Shown: positions 52,521 to 62,872 of the stretch, in pieces | How positions within the stretch are numbered: the stretch's first letter is position 1 | Layout of the letters: every line of letters starts with the position of its first letter | Origin: Edwardsiella hoshinae NBRC 105699 = ATCC 33379 | GTDB taxonomy: Bacteria; Pseudomonadota; Gammaproteobacteria; Enterobacterales; Enterobacteriaceae | Direction of reading: 5' to 3' | Assembly: GCF_000474215.1 (NCBI RefSeq) | Contig: NZ_BAUC01000026.1 | Coordinates: 1 to 64,000 of the forward strand | Length of the DNA stretch: 64,000 bases | Notes under the pieces: generated by a model | Seen by the model: the letters and a program-made list of their open reading frames with translations, nothing else | What the model was told of the DNA's origin: nothing | Database searches by the model: none | Program-made: the position numbers and the translations under genes

Positions 52521-52554
52521 CCGAATAAAACAGAACCGCCTCACGGCGGCTCTG
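52521..52554 (-). terminator. Terminator after tsf
   Basis: A 10-position stem (52531-52540 with 52545-52554), 4-base loop, followed on the minus strand by TTTTATTCGG. It ends the rpsB-tsf operon before pyrH. Confidence 0.85.
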
Positions 52555-52567
52555 TGATGAAAGGGGA

Positions 52568-53425
52568 TTAGGCCCCTTTAGACATCGCGGCCACTTCGGC
52601 AGCGAAGTCGCTTTCCACTTTCTCGATACCTTCGCCCACTTCGAAGCGAATGAAGCCGGTGACGTCGGCGTTGTGCTCTTTCAGCAACTGGCCAACGGTC
52701 TTGCTCGGATCCATGACGAAGCTCTGACCGGTCAGAGACACTTCACCGGTGAACTTACGCATACGGCCTTCAACCATCTTCTCGGCGATTTCGCGCGGCT
52801 TGCCAGACTGCATGGCGATGTCCAGCTGGATCTGGTGCTCGTGAGCCACCACGTCTGCCGGTACGTCTTCCGGTTTAACATATTCCGGCTTGCTAGCAGC
52901 GATGTGCATGGCGATGTGCTTGATCAGCTCGTCGTCGGCACCGGTCGCGGCAACCATAACGCCGATGCGTGCGCCGTGGCTGTAGGTACCCAGCAGCTCA
53001 CCGCTCAGCTCAGCTACGCGGCGGATGTTGATGTTTTCACCGATCTTAGCGACCAGCTGAGTACGCTGTTCTTCGAACTTCGCTTTCAGCGCGTCGATGT
53101 CGATGATTTTGTCAGCCAGGGCGGCGTTAGCCACTTCGTCGGCGAAGGCTTTGAAGCCAGCGTCTTTCGCCACGAAGTCGGTCTCGCAGTTCATCTCAAC
53201 GATGATGCCGTATTTACCGTCAGCGGAAACCTTGGTCAGGATCACGCCTTCAGCGGCAACGCGACCGGCTTTCTTGGCCGCTTTGGCCTGACCGGATTTA
53301 CGCATGTTGTCGATGGCCAGCTCGATGTCGCCGTTCGCTTCAACCAGTGCTTTTTTGCACTCCATCATGCCTGCGCCAGTACGCTCACGCAGTTCTTTTA
53401 CCAGGGAGGCGGTAATTTCAGCCAT
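52568..53425 (-). CDS. tsf: Elongation factor Ts
   Basis: A 285-residue guanine nucleotide exchange factor for EF-Tu. The N-terminal UBA-like helices begin [26 protein letters not shown], and the core exchange motif [14 protein letters not shown] follows; the C-terminal coiled-coil and helix end [15 protein letters not shown]. Codon use is strongly biased. It follows rpsB with a partial terminator between, the classical rpsB-tsf operon. Confidence 0.99.
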   Translation of the reverse strand: MAEITASLVKELRERTGAGMMECKKALVEANGDIELAIDNMRKSGQAKAAKKAGRVAAEGVILTKVSADGKYGIIVEMNCETDFVAKDAGFKAFADEVANAALADKIIDIDALKAKFEEQRTQLVAKIGENINIRRVAELSGELLGTYSHGARIGVMVAATGADDELIKHIAMHIAASKPEYVKPEDVPADVVAHEHQIQLDIAMQSGKPREIAEKMVEGRMRKFTGEVSLTGQSFVMDPSKTVGQLLKEHNADVTGFIRFEVGEGIEKVESDFAAEVAAMSKGA

Positions 53426-53507
53426 TCTATTTTCCTCGGTTATCTCACCCAGGGTAGCCCCCTGTGCAAGACGGTTGTTCTAGAGATGAATCTTCGTGGG
53501 GTGAGCC

Positions 53508-53536
53508 ACAAAGAAAGGGGGCCATGATAGGCCCCC
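53508..53536 (-). terminator. Attenuator-like hairpin between rpsB and tsf
   Basis: Stem GGGGGCC (53517-53523) with GGCCCCC (53530-53536), 6-base loop, then TTTCTTTGTG on the minus strand. E. coli has a partial terminator at the same place. Confidence 0.7.
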
Positions 53537-53587
53537 TAACCAACATATGAATACCTGGTTAATAAGGGCTCCTGCGAGCTGTCCTTA

Positions 53588-54497
<910 letters not shown>

Positions 54498-54503
54498 GCG
54501 CGC

Positions 54504-54532
54504 TTTATACCATAAACCCGCGCCAGACTCCA
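54504..54532 (-). promoter_or_regulatory. Candidate rpsB promoter with stringent-type discriminator
   Basis: Minus-strand TATAAA at 54504-54509 is followed at once by GCGCGCC, the GC-rich discriminator typical of stringently controlled ribosomal promoters. The -35 (about TGGAGT at 54527-54532) is weak. Confidence 0.55.
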
Positions 54533-54652
54533 CCTTTTGTTGCATTTTGAACCACGGCACGCGCTGCCATTTGGCAGGGCGAAGCGGGGCTGTTACCATA
54601 GAAGACATTGCTTCTCATTGTCGCTACGGCGACCTCCGTGGACAGAATACCT

Positions 54653-55459
54653 ATGGCTATTTCACTGAAAACCCCACAAGACATTGAAAAGATGCGCGTC
54701 GCTGGCCGTCTGGCCGCCGAGGTGCTGGAAATGATCGCCCCGCACGTGGTGCCCGGCGTCACCACCGGTGAGCTGGATCGCCTGTGCGATGCGCATATCA
54801 CCCAGCAGCAGCAGGCCATCTCCGCCTGTCTGGGCTATCACGGCTACCCGAAATCAGTCTGCATCTCCGTCAATGAGGTGGTGTGCCACGGCATTCCCAG
54901 CGATGACAAGGTGCTCAAGGATGGCGACATCGTCAACATCGACGTCACCGTGATCAAAGACGGCTGGCACGGCGATACCTCCAAGATGTTTATCGTCGGC
55001 AAACCGACCATTCTTGGCGAGCGGCTGTGCCGCGTCGCCCAAGAGAGCCTGTATCTGGCCCTGAAGATGGTCAAACCGGGGATTCGGCTGCGCAGCATCG
55101 GTAAAGCCATCCAGAAGTTCGTCGAAAGCAACGGTTTTTCCGTGGTGCGCGAATACTGCGGCCACGGCATCGGCGAAGTGTTCCACGAAGAGCCGCAAGT
55201 GCTGCATTACGATGCCGACGACGCTGGCGTGGTGCTCCAACCGGGCATGACCTTCACCATCGAGCCGATGGTCAACGCTGGCGACTACCGTATCCGCTTG
55301 ATGAAAGACGGTTGGACGGTAAAAACCAAAGATCGCAGCTTGTCCGCGCAGTATGAACATACTATCGTGGTCACCGACAACGGCTGTGAAATCTTGACAT
55401 TGCGCGCCGAAGAACACGACCTGCCGCGGGTGATCACCCACGACATGAGTGCCCAGTGA
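54653..55459 (+). CDS. map: Methionine aminopeptidase Map
   Basis: A 268-residue pita-bread-fold enzyme that removes N-terminal Met from nascent proteins. Metal ligands Asp97 and Asp108 lie in NIDVTVIKDGWHGDTSKMF, followed by the conserved GHGIGEVFHEEPQVLHY (His), FTIEPMVNAG (Glu) and QYEHTIVVTDNG (Glu). It begins AISLKTPQDIEKMRVAGRLA as in E. coli; the upstream extension is not used. It is divergent from rpsB, and a terminator separates it from glnD. Confidence 0.98.
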   Translation: MAISLKTPQDIEKMRVAGRLAAEVLEMIAPHVVPGVTTGELDRLCDAHITQQQQAISACLGYHGYPKSVCISVNEVVCHGIPSDDKVLKDGDIVNIDVTVIKDGWHGDTSKMFIVGKPTILGERLCRVAQESLYLALKMVKPGIRLRSIGKAIQKFVESNGFSVVREYCGHGIGEVFHEEPQVLHYDADDAGVVLQPGMTFTIEPMVNAGDYRIRLMKDGWTVKTKDRSLSAQYEHTIVVTDNGCEILTLRAEEHDLPRVITHDMSAQ

Positions 55460-55509
55460 CGGTGTCTCCCGTCATGCGGGCGCCGTTTTGCGCCGCACAG
55501 CGTGAACGC

Positions 55510-55535
55510 AAGCCGGCTTAATGCCGGCTTTTTTA
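55510..55535 (+). terminator. Terminator between map and glnD
   Basis: Perfect 8-bp stem AAGCCGGC (55510-55517) with GCCGGCTT (55523-55530), loop TTAAT, then TTTTATTG. It excludes a glnD start at the GTG at 55502, which would lie upstream of the hairpin. Confidence 0.9.
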
Positions 55536-55549
55536 TTGATGGAGTGCCT

Positions 55550-58204
55550 ATGGCTGAGTTACCGCATGGCGCACCGGCGGCGTTCCCCCCCGTCTCGCCG
55601 GATGCCCTGCCCGCCGACGCGCTAAACTGCGCCGGCCTGAAACCTCACATGGAACAGCTGCGCCAATGGTTGAATGACGCCTTCCTGCGCGGTGAAAGCG
55701 CCGAGTCACTGGTGGCGGCACGGAGCCATTACCTCGATCGCCTCTTAGTGCGTCTATGGCGCCATTATGGCTTCGATCAGCATTCTGGCCTGGCACTGAT
55801 CGCCGTCGGCGGCTATGGCCGCGCAGAGCTCCACCCGCTGTCGGACATCGACCTGCTGCTACTCGCGGCCAAGGCGCCGGACGAGGCCCTGGCCCAACGC
55901 ATCGGCATGCTGATTACCCTGCTATGGGATCTGCGCCTGGAGGTTGGCCACAGCGTACGTACCCTGGACGAGTGCCTGAGCGAGGGACTGGCGGATCTCA
56001 GCGTCGCCACCAACTTGATCGAATCCCGCCTGCTATGCGGCGACGTCGCCCTCTTTCTCCAACTGCAAAAACGTCTGTTTAGCGACGACTTTTGGCCCTC
56101 GCCACGCTTCTTTCACGCCAAACTGGACGAACAACGCGAGCGTCACCAGCGCTATCACGGCACCAGCTATAACCTGGAGCCGGATATCAAAGCCAGCCCG
56201 GGTGGATTGCGCGACATTCACACCCTGCTTTGGGTCGCCCATCGCCACTTCGGCGCCACCTCCTTCGATGAAATGGTCGGTTTCGGCTTTCTGACGGAGG
56301 CTGAACGCGACGAACTGAACGAATGCCGCAGCTTCCTGTGGCGTATCCGTTTCGCCCTGCATCTGGTGCTCAACCGCTATGACAACCGCCTGCTGTTCGA
56401 CCGTCAGCTCAGTGTGGCACATCTGCTCGGCTATCAGGGCGAAGGTAACCAACCTATCGAGCAGATGATGAAGGCGTTCTACCGCATGACTCGGCGGGTA
56501 CGCGAGCTGAACCAGATGCTGTTGCAACTCTTTGACGAGGCGATCCTGGCGTTAAATACCCACGAGAAGCCGCGCCTCTTGGACGACTATTTCCAATTAC
56601 GTGGCACGCTGATCGATCTGCGCGATCCCGACACGTTTACCCACGATCCGGTGATCATTTTGCGCCTGTTCTATGCCATGGCACGCAATCCGGAGATCAG
56701 CGGGATCTACTCCACCACCCTGCGTCAGTTACGCTACGCACGCCGGCACCTGACACAGCCACTGTGCGCGCTGCCGGAGGCCCGTAGCCTGTTTATGGCT
56801 ATCCTGCGCCATCCCGGCGCGGTACGGCGGGCATTGTTGCCGATGCATCACCACAGCGTGCTGTGGGCCTATATGCCGCAGTGGGGCAACATTGTCGGCC
56901 AGATGCAGTTCGACCTGTTCCATGCCTACACCGTGGATGAGCACACCATGCGCCTACTGCTCAAACTGGAGAGCTTCGCCGACCACGATAATCGCCAACG
57001 TCACCCGCTCTGTGTCGAGCTCTATCCGCGCCTGCCACAACCCGAACTGCTGCTGCTCGCCGCCCTATTCCATGACATCGCCAAAGGGCGCGGCGGCGAC
57101 CACTCCTTGCTCGGAGCCGACGATGTGTTAGAGTTCGCCCGGCTACACGGGTTAAACACGCGCGAAACGCAACTGGTCGCCTGGCTGGTACGCTGTCACC
57201 TGCTGATGTCGGTCACCGCCCAGCGCCGCGACATTCAAGATCCCGAGGTGATCCGCCACTTTTGCAGCGAGGTGCACAGCGAAACCCGACTGCGCTACCT
57301 GTTGTGCCTGACGGTGGCCGACATCTGCGCGACCAACGAGAACCTGTGGAACAGTTGGAAACAGAGCCTGCTACGTGAACTGTTCTTCGCCAGCGAAAAA
57401 CAGCTGCGTCGCGGTACACACAGCAGCCCAGACATGCGCGAACGGGTACAACACCATCGTCTGCAAGCGCTGGCGTTGCTGCGGATGGACCACATCGACG
57501 AACCGACGCTGATGCGCATCTGGAGTCGCTGCCGTGCTGACTACTTTCTGCGCCACACGCCCAATCAACTGGCCTGGCACGCCCGTCACTTGCTGCATCA
57601 CGACGGCAGCGGGCCCCTGGTGTTGGTCAGCCAACACGCCAGCCGGGGCGGCACCGAGATCTTCATCTACAGTCCCGACCGCCCCTATCTGTTCGCCGCC
57701 GTCGCCGGCGAGTTGGATCGGCGTAACCTCAGCGTACATGATGCGCAAATCTTCACCAATCGCGACAACTACGCCATGGATACCTTCGTGGTGCTCGAAC
57801 CGGACGGCCGTCCGTTGGCGCTCGATCGGCACCATACTATCCGGCGCGCCCTGGAACAGGCGCTGACCCAACCGAGTTATCAACCGCCACGCGTACGTCA
57901 CGCCCCGGCGCGTCTGCGTCACTTCAACGTCCCGACGGAAGTAAGCTTCCTGCCAGCGCATAATGCTCGGCGCAGCTACATGGAGTTAGTGGCGCTCGAC
58001 CGTCCCGGGCTGCTGGCGCGTATCGGTGAGATCTTCGCCGAACTGAGATTGTCGCTGCATGGCGCGCGCATTACCACCATTGGCGAACGGGTCGAGGATC
58101 TATTTATCCTGGCTGATGGCGAACGGCGTGCATTAACGCCTGAAATGCAGCAGGCGTTGGCGCAACGGTTGACAGAAACCCTGCTTAGCGCCGATAAAGA
58201 GTAA
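55550..58204 (+). CDS. glnD: PII uridylyltransferase/uridylyl-removing enzyme GlnD
   Basis: The primary nitrogen sensor, 884 residues, which adds UMP to PII (GlnB) Tyr51 when glutamine is low and removes it when glutamine is high. Domains in order: nucleotidyltransferase ([21 protein letters not shown], with the metal Asp pair near 99-101), helical linker, HD hydrolase ([17 protein letters not shown]), and two C-terminal ACT domains ([21 protein letters not shown] and [22 protein letters not shown]) that bind glutamine. The ATG at 55550 has GGAG 5 bases upstream and lies past the map terminator. Its substrate gene glnB is 50 kb away in this window. dapD follows after 75 bases. Confidence 0.97.
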   Translation: MAELPHGAPAAFPPVSPDALPADALNCAGLKPHMEQLRQWLNDAFLRGESAESLVAARSHYLDRLLVRLWRHYGFDQHSGLALIAVGGYGRAELHPLSDIDLLLLAAKAPDEALAQRIGMLITLLWDLRLEVGHSVRTLDECLSEGLADLSVATNLIESRLLCGDVALFLQLQKRLFSDDFWPSPRFFHAKLDEQRERHQRYHGTSYNLEPDIKASPGGLRDIHTLLWVAHRHFGATSFDEMVGFGFLTEAERDELNECRSFLWRIRFALHLVLNRYDNRLLFDRQLSVAHLLGYQGEGNQPIEQMMKAFYRMTRRVRELNQMLLQLFDEAILALNTHEKPRLLDDYFQLRGTLIDLRDPDTFTHDPVIILRLFYAMARNPEISGIYSTTLRQLRYARRHLTQPLCALPEARSLFMAILRHPGAVRRALLPMHHHSVLWAYMPQWGNIVGQMQFDLFHAYTVDEHTMRLLLKLESFADHDNRQRHPLCVELYPRLPQPELLLLAALFHDIAKGRGGDHSLLGADDVLEFARLHGLNTRETQLVAWLVRCHLLMSVTAQRRDIQDPEVIRHFCSEVHSETRLRYLLCLTVADICATNENLWNSWKQSLLRELFFASEKQLRRGTHSSPDMRERVQHHRLQALALLRMDHIDEPTLMRIWSRCRADYFLRHTPNQLAWHARHLLHHDGSGPLVLVSQHASRGGTEIFIYSPDRPYLFAAVAGELDRRNLSVHDAQIFTNRDNYAMDTFVVLEPDGRPLALDRHHTIRRALEQALTQPSYQPPRVRHAPARLRHFNVPTEVSFLPAHNARRSYMELVALDRPGLLARIGEIFAELRLSLHGARITTIGERVEDLFILADGERRALTPEMQQALAQRLTETLLSADKE

Positions 58205-58279
58205 GTTTTTTTGCTTACCTGCCACGTACGCCGTGCGGCGCGGCAGGCGGATCCATCTCACGAGGGGAAAATAGACAGG

Positions 58280-59104
58280 ATGCAGCAGTTACAGACGTTA
58301 ATTGAGAATGCCTTTGAACGCCGTGCGGAGATCACCCCGGCCAACGCCGATGCACTTACCCGCTCAGCGGTCGAGCAAGTCATCGCCCTGCTCGATAGCG
58401 GCGCTCTGCGCGTTGCCGAAAAGATCAATGGCGAATGGGTGACCCATCAGTGGCTGAAGAAGGCGGTACTGCTCTCATTCCGCATCAACGATAATCGCCT
58501 GATGGAAGGGGCCGAAACCCGCTTCTACGACAAGGTACCGATGAAGTTCGCCGACTACGATGAGGCCCGTTTCCAGCGTGAAGGCTTCCGCGTGGTACCG
58601 CCGGCCTCGGTACGCCAAGGGGCCTATATCGCCCGTAACACCGTGTTGATGCCCTCCTATGTCAATATCGGCGCTTATGTCGATGAGGGAACCATGGTCG
58701 ATACCTGGGCCACCGTGGGCTCCTGTGCGCAGATCGGTAAGAACGTCCACCTCTCCGGCGGTGTTGGTATCGGCGGCGTATTGGAGCCGTTGCAGGCGAA
58801 TCCGACCATCATCGAAGACAACTGCTTCATCGGCGCCCGCTCGGAGGTGGTCGAAGGGGTGATCGTCGAGGAGGGCTCCGTTATCTCAATGGGCGTATTC
58901 ATCGGCCAGAGCACCAAGATCTACGATCGTGAAACCGGCGAGATCCACTACGGTCGCGTTCCGGCCGGCTCGGTGGTCGTCTCCGGCAACCTGCCCGCTA
59001 AAAACGGCGCTTATAGCCTGTACTGTGCGGTCATCGTCAAGAAAGTCGACGCCAAGACACGCGGCAAGGTCGGCATCAACGAACTGCTGCGTACCATCGA
59101 TTAA
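58280..59104 (+). CDS. dapD: Tetrahydrodipicolinate N-succinyltransferase DapD
   Basis: A 274-residue trimeric left-handed beta-helix enzyme of the succinylase branch of lysine and diaminopimelate synthesis. The start [18 protein letters not shown] matches E. coli, and hexapeptide repeats run from about 105 ([40 protein letters not shown]). Same length as E. coli. A hairpin GGGGCGG/CCGCCCC (59114-59134) without T-run follows. Confidence 0.98.
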   Translation: MQQLQTLIENAFERRAEITPANADALTRSAVEQVIALLDSGALRVAEKINGEWVTHQWLKKAVLLSFRINDNRLMEGAETRFYDKVPMKFADYDEARFQREGFRVVPPASVRQGAYIARNTVLMPSYVNIGAYVDEGTMVDTWATVGSCAQIGKNVHLSGGVGIGGVLEPLQANPTIIEDNCFIGARSEVVEGVIVEEGSVISMGVFIGQSTKIYDRETGEIHYGRVPAGSVVVSGNLPAKNGAYSLYCAVIVKKVDAKTRGKVGINELLRTID

Positions 59105-59330
59105 GTACACATCGGGGCGGGTAACCTCCGCCCCGCTCCCCCACTGAATGCGGGAGAACGCGCATAACGGCGCACAGAACACATTTTTTTCGCCAATAAT
59201 CGCTACGCTAAGAAAAGCAACACCCGCGATGCAAGCGTTTTCATTCCCCGCGCCCTGCCGCCGAGCCGGGGCGGAGGGAATGCAGACTCACCGTACGCAT
59301 TATTTCACGTAACGCATTAAAGGTGCCGCT
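59105..59330 (+). promoter_or_regulatory. dapD-yaeH intergenic region with structured element
   Basis: After the dapD hairpin, a second structure stands out: ATTCCC (59243-59248) with GGGAAT (59276-59281), enclosing CGCCC/GGGCG (59251-59255 with 59269-59273). It lies 50-90 bases before yaeH and could be part of its leader. Confidence 0.4.
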
Positions 59331-59717
59331 ATGTATGACAACCTGAAAAGTCTGGGGATCACCCAACCGGAAGAGATCGATCGCTATAGTCTGCGTCAGG
59401 AGGCCAATAACGACATTCTGAAGATCTATTTTCGCAAGGATAAGGGCGAGTTCTTTGCCAAAAGCGTCAAGTTTAAATACCCACGCCAGCGCAAGACCGT
59501 ATTGAGCGATAATGACAGCCAGGGGATGCGTGAAATCAGCGAGATCAGCCCCAATCTGCGTTATGTGATCGAGGAACTGGATCGCTTATGCCTGCGCGAT
59601 CGGCAGGAAGAGGATCTGAAGCGCAAGATCCTCGACGATCTCCGCCACCTTGAGAGTGTGGTCGCCAACAAGATCGCCGAGATCGAGGCCGATTTAGAAA
59701 AACTGGCAGGCAAGTAA
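59331..59717 (+). CDS. yaeH: Conserved protein YaeH (DUF3461)
   Basis: A 128-residue cytoplasmic protein of the YaeH/UPF0325 family, function unknown. [34 protein letters not shown] and the C-terminal helix [31 protein letters not shown] (coiled-coil-like) match E. coli closely. It follows dapD as in E. coli and ends the 4-minute block; the next genes belong to another E. coli region. A GC-rich hairpin (CGGCGCGG/CCGCGCCG, about 59731-59758) separates it from the convergent yqcA. Confidence 0.93.
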   Translation: MYDNLKSLGITQPEEIDRYSLRQEANNDILKIYFRKDKGEFFAKSVKFKYPRQRKTVLSDNDSQGMREISEISPNLRYVIEELDRLCLRDRQEEDLKRKILDDLRHLESVVANKIAEIEADLEKLAGK

Positions 59718-59789
59718 GCTAAGCGCGCGGCGCGGCCGACCGACGGGTGCCGCGCCGTCTCGTCCGAACAGAACAACGCGGCGACGGCC

Positions 59790-60242
59790 TCAATCCACCA
59801 GCAGACGCGCCCACTCCCCCACCCAAGGTGAGGTGACGGTTTCCGGCTCCGGCGCGCTCTGCGCGTCCACTTCCAATACGTCGCCCAGGCGCGTCGCGCC
59901 CTGTTCCTGCAATAAGCTATCGACCCGATGCCCGGCGCCGCAGAAGTGGGTAAATCCGCGATCGCCTAAGGCGATCACGCCATAACGCAGCCCACGCTGC
60001 TCACCGTAAGCGTCGCGCAGTGCGCTGAACAACGGTGCCAGCGTATCCGGCAGATCCCCCTGCCCGGTGGTCGAGGTCACCACCAGTACGTGCTGGTCAG
60101 CGAACTGCTGCCAATCGCTCAGCGTCCCTTCTTCAAATAGGCTGACCGTGTGACCCTGCTGTTGCAAAATAGCTTGTGCCTCTTCCGCCACCATCAAGGC
60201 GTTACCGTATACGGTGCCGACAAAAATACCCACTTGCGCCAT
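59790..60242 (-). CDS. yqcA: Flavodoxin YqcA
   Basis: A 150-residue short-chain flavodoxin of the MioC/YqcA type. The FMN phosphate loop is FVGTVYGNALMVAEEA, and the later flavin-contacting loops are VTSTTGQGDLPDT and ALGDRGFTHFCGAG. Electron-transfer partner not known, although its position next to truC is conserved. It lies 15 bases downstream of truC. Confidence 0.94.
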   Translation of the reverse strand: MAQVGIFVGTVYGNALMVAEEAQAILQQQGHTVSLFEEGTLSDWQQFADQHVLVVTSTTGQGDLPDTLAPLFSALRDAYGEQRGLRYGVIALGDRGFTHFCGAGHRVDSLLQEQGATRLGDVLEVDAQSAPEPETVTSPWVGEWARLLVD

Positions 60243-60257
60243 CGCCTACTCCTTCTT

Positions 60258-61052
60258 TCAGGCTTGTTGTTCGATGTCTGTCTCGGCTCTATCCTGAGGG
60301 CAATCGGGCGTAAACTCAACCCGATCAAGTTCAGGGAGATAGGCCTGCCAACCCAATCCATCCATCAGTTTCTGCCAACGCCAGTCCAGCCCCGCCCGTA
60401 GGCACAGCGCCTCGCCGCTCACCGGGTGCGTCAAACGCAACTCACTGGCGTGTAGCATTAAACCGGCCGTGCCGAAGTGTGCGGCCACACCGCGGTTCTG
60501 ACGCAAATCGCCATGGGCGGTATCACCGATGATCGGATGACGCAGGTGTGCCATATGGCGACGGAGTTGGTGCTTGCGCCCCGTCTGGGGCGTCAACTCA
60601 ATCAGGCTAAAGCGGGCGGTCGGGTAGCGGCCAATGGCCAGCGGCACCTCTGCGGTCGCTAGCGCGCGATAATAGGTCTGCGCAGGCTGTGGCGCACGCT
60701 CGGCAGAGCGAAAACGGTCGGCGATCTTATCCAATTCGGGCGTCAGCGGATAATCGAGCAACGCCTCGCCGTGCAGATAACCGCGCACCACCGCATGATA
60801 GACTTTGTGGATCTGGTGCTGCTCGAACTGCTGCGCCAAGGCACGAGCCACTTCGCTCGACAACCCCAGCAACAGCACGCCAGAGGTCGGGCGATCCAGA
60901 CGATGTACGGTATACACATGGCGACCAAGCTGGTCGCGCACCGTCTGCATCACCACCACCTTCTCCTTACGATCCAGCCAACTGCGGTGCACTAGCCAGC
61001 CAGCGGGCTTATTGATCGCCACCAGATGCTCGTCCTGATAAATAATTTCCAT
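60258..61052 (-). CDS. truC: tRNA pseudouridine(65) synthase TruC
   Basis: A 264-residue RluA-family pseudouridine synthase modifying U65 of tRNA-Ile1 and tRNA-Asp. The catalytic motif is VHRLDRPTSGVLLLGL with the nucleophilic Asp; other marks are NKPAGWLVHRSWLD and LTPQTGRKHQLRRHMAHL. The start ATG at 61052 matches E. coli (MEIIYQDEHLVAINK); a frame running on to 61229 is ignored. About 150 bases separate it from yqcC, including a run TTTTTTCTTTTT 12 bases before the start region on the minus strand. Confidence 0.95.
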   Translation of the reverse strand: MEIIYQDEHLVAINKPAGWLVHRSWLDRKEKVVVMQTVRDQLGRHVYTVHRLDRPTSGVLLLGLSSEVARALAQQFEQHQIHKVYHAVVRGYLHGEALLDYPLTPELDKIADRFRSAERAPQPAQTYYRALATAEVPLAIGRYPTARFSLIELTPQTGRKHQLRRHMAHLRHPIIGDTAHGDLRQNRGVAAHFGTAGLMLHASELRLTHPVSGEALCLRAGLDWRWQKLMDGLGWQAYLPELDRVEFTPDCPQDRAETDIEQQA

Positions 61053-61200
61053 CCCGATACCCGACAAAAAGAAAAAACGCGCCACCTTAGCGCATAACCT
61101 GCCGACGCGGCAATCGACGCCCATCTTGTTAGCCCGGCGCGGCATGGCGTTGACGCCGCCTGACGCGCCGATCGTGCGCCAGGCGTAAGCCATCTGTCGC

Positions 61201-61530
61201 TTACGACACCTCGCCGCCGAGATGCGCATCCAGACGTTGCAGCGCCTCCAGCAACGGAGCGATACGGGCCAGATCGTGCTGGTACGCCATTTCGAGGTAG
61301 GGGGCGATGGCCATCCGGCGCGGCAATGGGGCGCGGTCGCGCACTAATGCCTGCATGCGAGGCAAAAAGATCCATTGCAGCCATTCGCTCGCCGCGAGGG
61401 TATCGACGCAAAAGGGCTCCTGACTGGCGAGCGCCTCGGCACTCGGCGCCTGTGCTTGCCACAGGGCGAGTGAGCGCAGTTGGCTTTCGATCTGACTTAG
61501 GTGGGCGTGTACGATGGCGTAATCACTCAT
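61201..61530 (-). CDS. yqcC: Small conserved protein YqcC
   Basis: A 109-residue helical protein of the YqcC family (DUF446), function unknown. Conserved features include SEWLQWIFLPRMQALV and APYLEMAY. It lies upstream of truC and yqcA, the order seen in E. coli, and immediately downstream of csrB. Confidence 0.9.
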   Translation of the reverse strand: MSDYAIVHAHLSQIESQLRSLALWQAQAPSAEALASQEPFCVDTLAASEWLQWIFLPRMQALVRDRAPLPRRMAIAPYLEMAYQHDLARIAPLLEALQRLDAHLGGEVS

Positions 61531-61649
61531 CACGGACTCTCTCAACAAGCGGGGAAGAAAAGGCGCGCAGCATACCACCGACGGCGCGGCGCGAAAACGG
61601 CCGCGCGCAGCATAGAGGACGATCACAGGGGGGCAGGCAATCATGCCGC

Positions 61650-62005
61650 AATAAAGAGAGGGGGGTACCGCTCAGCGATACCCCCCGATTCGTTTTATAG
61701 CAGTCCCGCTACACAACGTGCTCCCTGCTCATCCTTGAAAACTTTTCCTAACGGTGTTCCTTTACCGGACACTCCCTTGCCTGCATCCCTTCACCACCCT
61801 GGCGAGATCCTTCAGTCATCCTGACACATCGGTCATCCAAACCGACTCTCACTCTCCTTCCTGGAGGTGTCCCTTATTTCATCCTGAAATATCCTGACCG
61901 GCATCCTGCGGTACATCCGTTATCGCCCATCCTGGGCGGGTCCTCGCCTCATCCTGAGACAACATCATCCTAATGTGTCCTGACATCCTGGCGACTTCCC
62001 TTTCG
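61650..62005 (-). ncRNA. csrB: CsrA-sequestering RNA CsrB
   Basis: No protein gene fits between yqcC and syd, exactly where E. coli carries csrB. Read on the minus strand, the stretch holds about 24 GGA motifs, many as CAGGATG or AGGA in hairpin loops, the CsrA-binding hallmark (E. coli CsrB has about 22). It ends in a strong terminator (61651-61686). The RNA titrates CsrA and so relieves repression of glycogen, biofilm and virulence genes. The 5' end near 62005 is set by matching GGGAAGTCGC to the E. coli start and is uncertain by some bases; length about 355 nt against 369 in E. coli. Confidence 0.93.
61651..61686 (-). terminator. CsrB terminator
   Basis: GGGGGGTA (61660-61667) pairs with TACCCCCC (61679-61686); the minus strand then reads CTCTCTTTATT. 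Confidence 0.9.
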
Positions 62006-62150
62006 ATGCGATTACTTTCGCCGATTTCAGCACATTTCGCAATGGGGATATTGTCTTACATATGTGGTACTTAGATAATATGTAAACATTAATCTCATGA
62101 TAACTATCGACTTTACGCGCAAGCTTTAGAAAACAATCGGAAAATAAAAC

Positions 62151-62186
62151 GAGATCTCTTACAGTGCGTGTAAGCGATCTCTCACA
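62151..62186. promoter_or_regulatory. Candidate UvrY (GacA) site upstream of csrB
   Basis: TGTAAG-CGATCT-CTCACA at 62169-62186 fits the UvrY box TGTAAG-N6-CTTACA with one difference, about 180 bases before the csrB start, as in E. coli. It is part of a larger inverted repeat: 62151-62163 and 62169-62181, 13-base arms with one mismatch. Confidence 0.7.
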
Positions 62187-62199
62187 CGCGCAGGCGGCG

Positions 62200-62754
62200 T
62201 TACCCTACCTCCTGTGCCAAGGGGTGTAATCCCGCCAAGAACTCAACCAGCGTCGGTGCCAAAACCCGCCGCTGCGGGCTGCCAAACTGTTCCAACAACA
62301 CATTGCCGCTCAGATTGCACAGCGTCACCAGAGTCAGCTCATCCGCCGTGCTGGCTAAAAACAGGGTCGGTGACAACTTCAGGCGTCGCTGGGTGAGCAG
62401 ATGACCGATCTGGTTTTCCTGTAAACGCCGCAGATCATCGGCACTCCACACCTGCACCAGATCCATCTCGATCTCTTGCCAACGCGCGCGCATGTCGCCG
62501 GCATATTGGGTGGTGAAAAACGGCGCCAGATCAGGGTGCAAACGGAGGTCTAATGCCCGACCAATCCCCGCCAGTTCATCCTGGCTACCGGGTTCGGGAC
62601 GCCAGAAGACACACGCATCGCGGCTATACACCACACAGGGCGATGGGATGCCGTATAGCGCATGACTGCTTGGCCAATCGCCGTGCTGCTGGCGCCATAA
62701 CGCCAGATAACGCTGGGTGAAGTCGCCCAGGGCGGCGGAAACCTGATGCTCCAT
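62200..62754 (-). CDS. syd: SecY-interacting protein Syd
   Basis: A 184-residue protein (E. coli 181) that binds cytoplasmic loops of SecY and is thought to check misassembled translocons. Conserved features: LGDFTQRYLALWRQQHGDWPSSHALYGIPSPCV and the acidic concave surface built from residues near EIEMDLVQVWSADDL. Start ATG at 62754; a frame extending to 62820 is not used. It is divergent from queF and lies upstream of csrB on the same strand. Confidence 0.93.
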   Translation of the reverse strand: MEHQVSAALGDFTQRYLALWRQQHGDWPSSHALYGIPSPCVVYSRDACVFWRPEPGSQDELAGIGRALDLRLHPDLAPFFTTQYAGDMRARWQEIEMDLVQVWSADDLRRLQENQIGHLLTQRRLKLSPTLFLASTADELTLVTLCNLSGNVLLEQFGSPQRRVLAPTLVEFLAGLHPLAQEVG

Positions 62755-62872
62755 ATGTTCTCTCTCTCGGTGATGGTAAACTGTGCGGCGCGATGACCGG
62801 CCTCGCCGCCGGTCGCTCATTGTACCCTGCTGTCGCCCAGTGCACAGCCGCTTTCATCGACAGGTTAACCGT

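Noticed and set aside
52673-53527. 284-codon open frame antisense to tsf
   Set aside because: Overlaps the certain tsf gene entirely and arises from strong codon bias there.
55502-55549. Upstream GTG start for glnD giving 900 residues
   Set aside because: It would place the map terminator hairpin inside the coding region; the ATG at 55550 has a proper ribosome site.
61501-61824. Open frame over the csrB 3' region
   Set aside because: Plus-strand frame runs through yqcC start, the csrB terminator and GGA repeats; non-coding RNA explains the stretch better.
61800-61990. Repeated CATCCTG words as a possible CRISPR or tandem repeat
   Set aside because: Repeats are 7 bases, unevenly spaced and with no constant spacer length; they are CsrA-binding GGA motifs on the minus strand.
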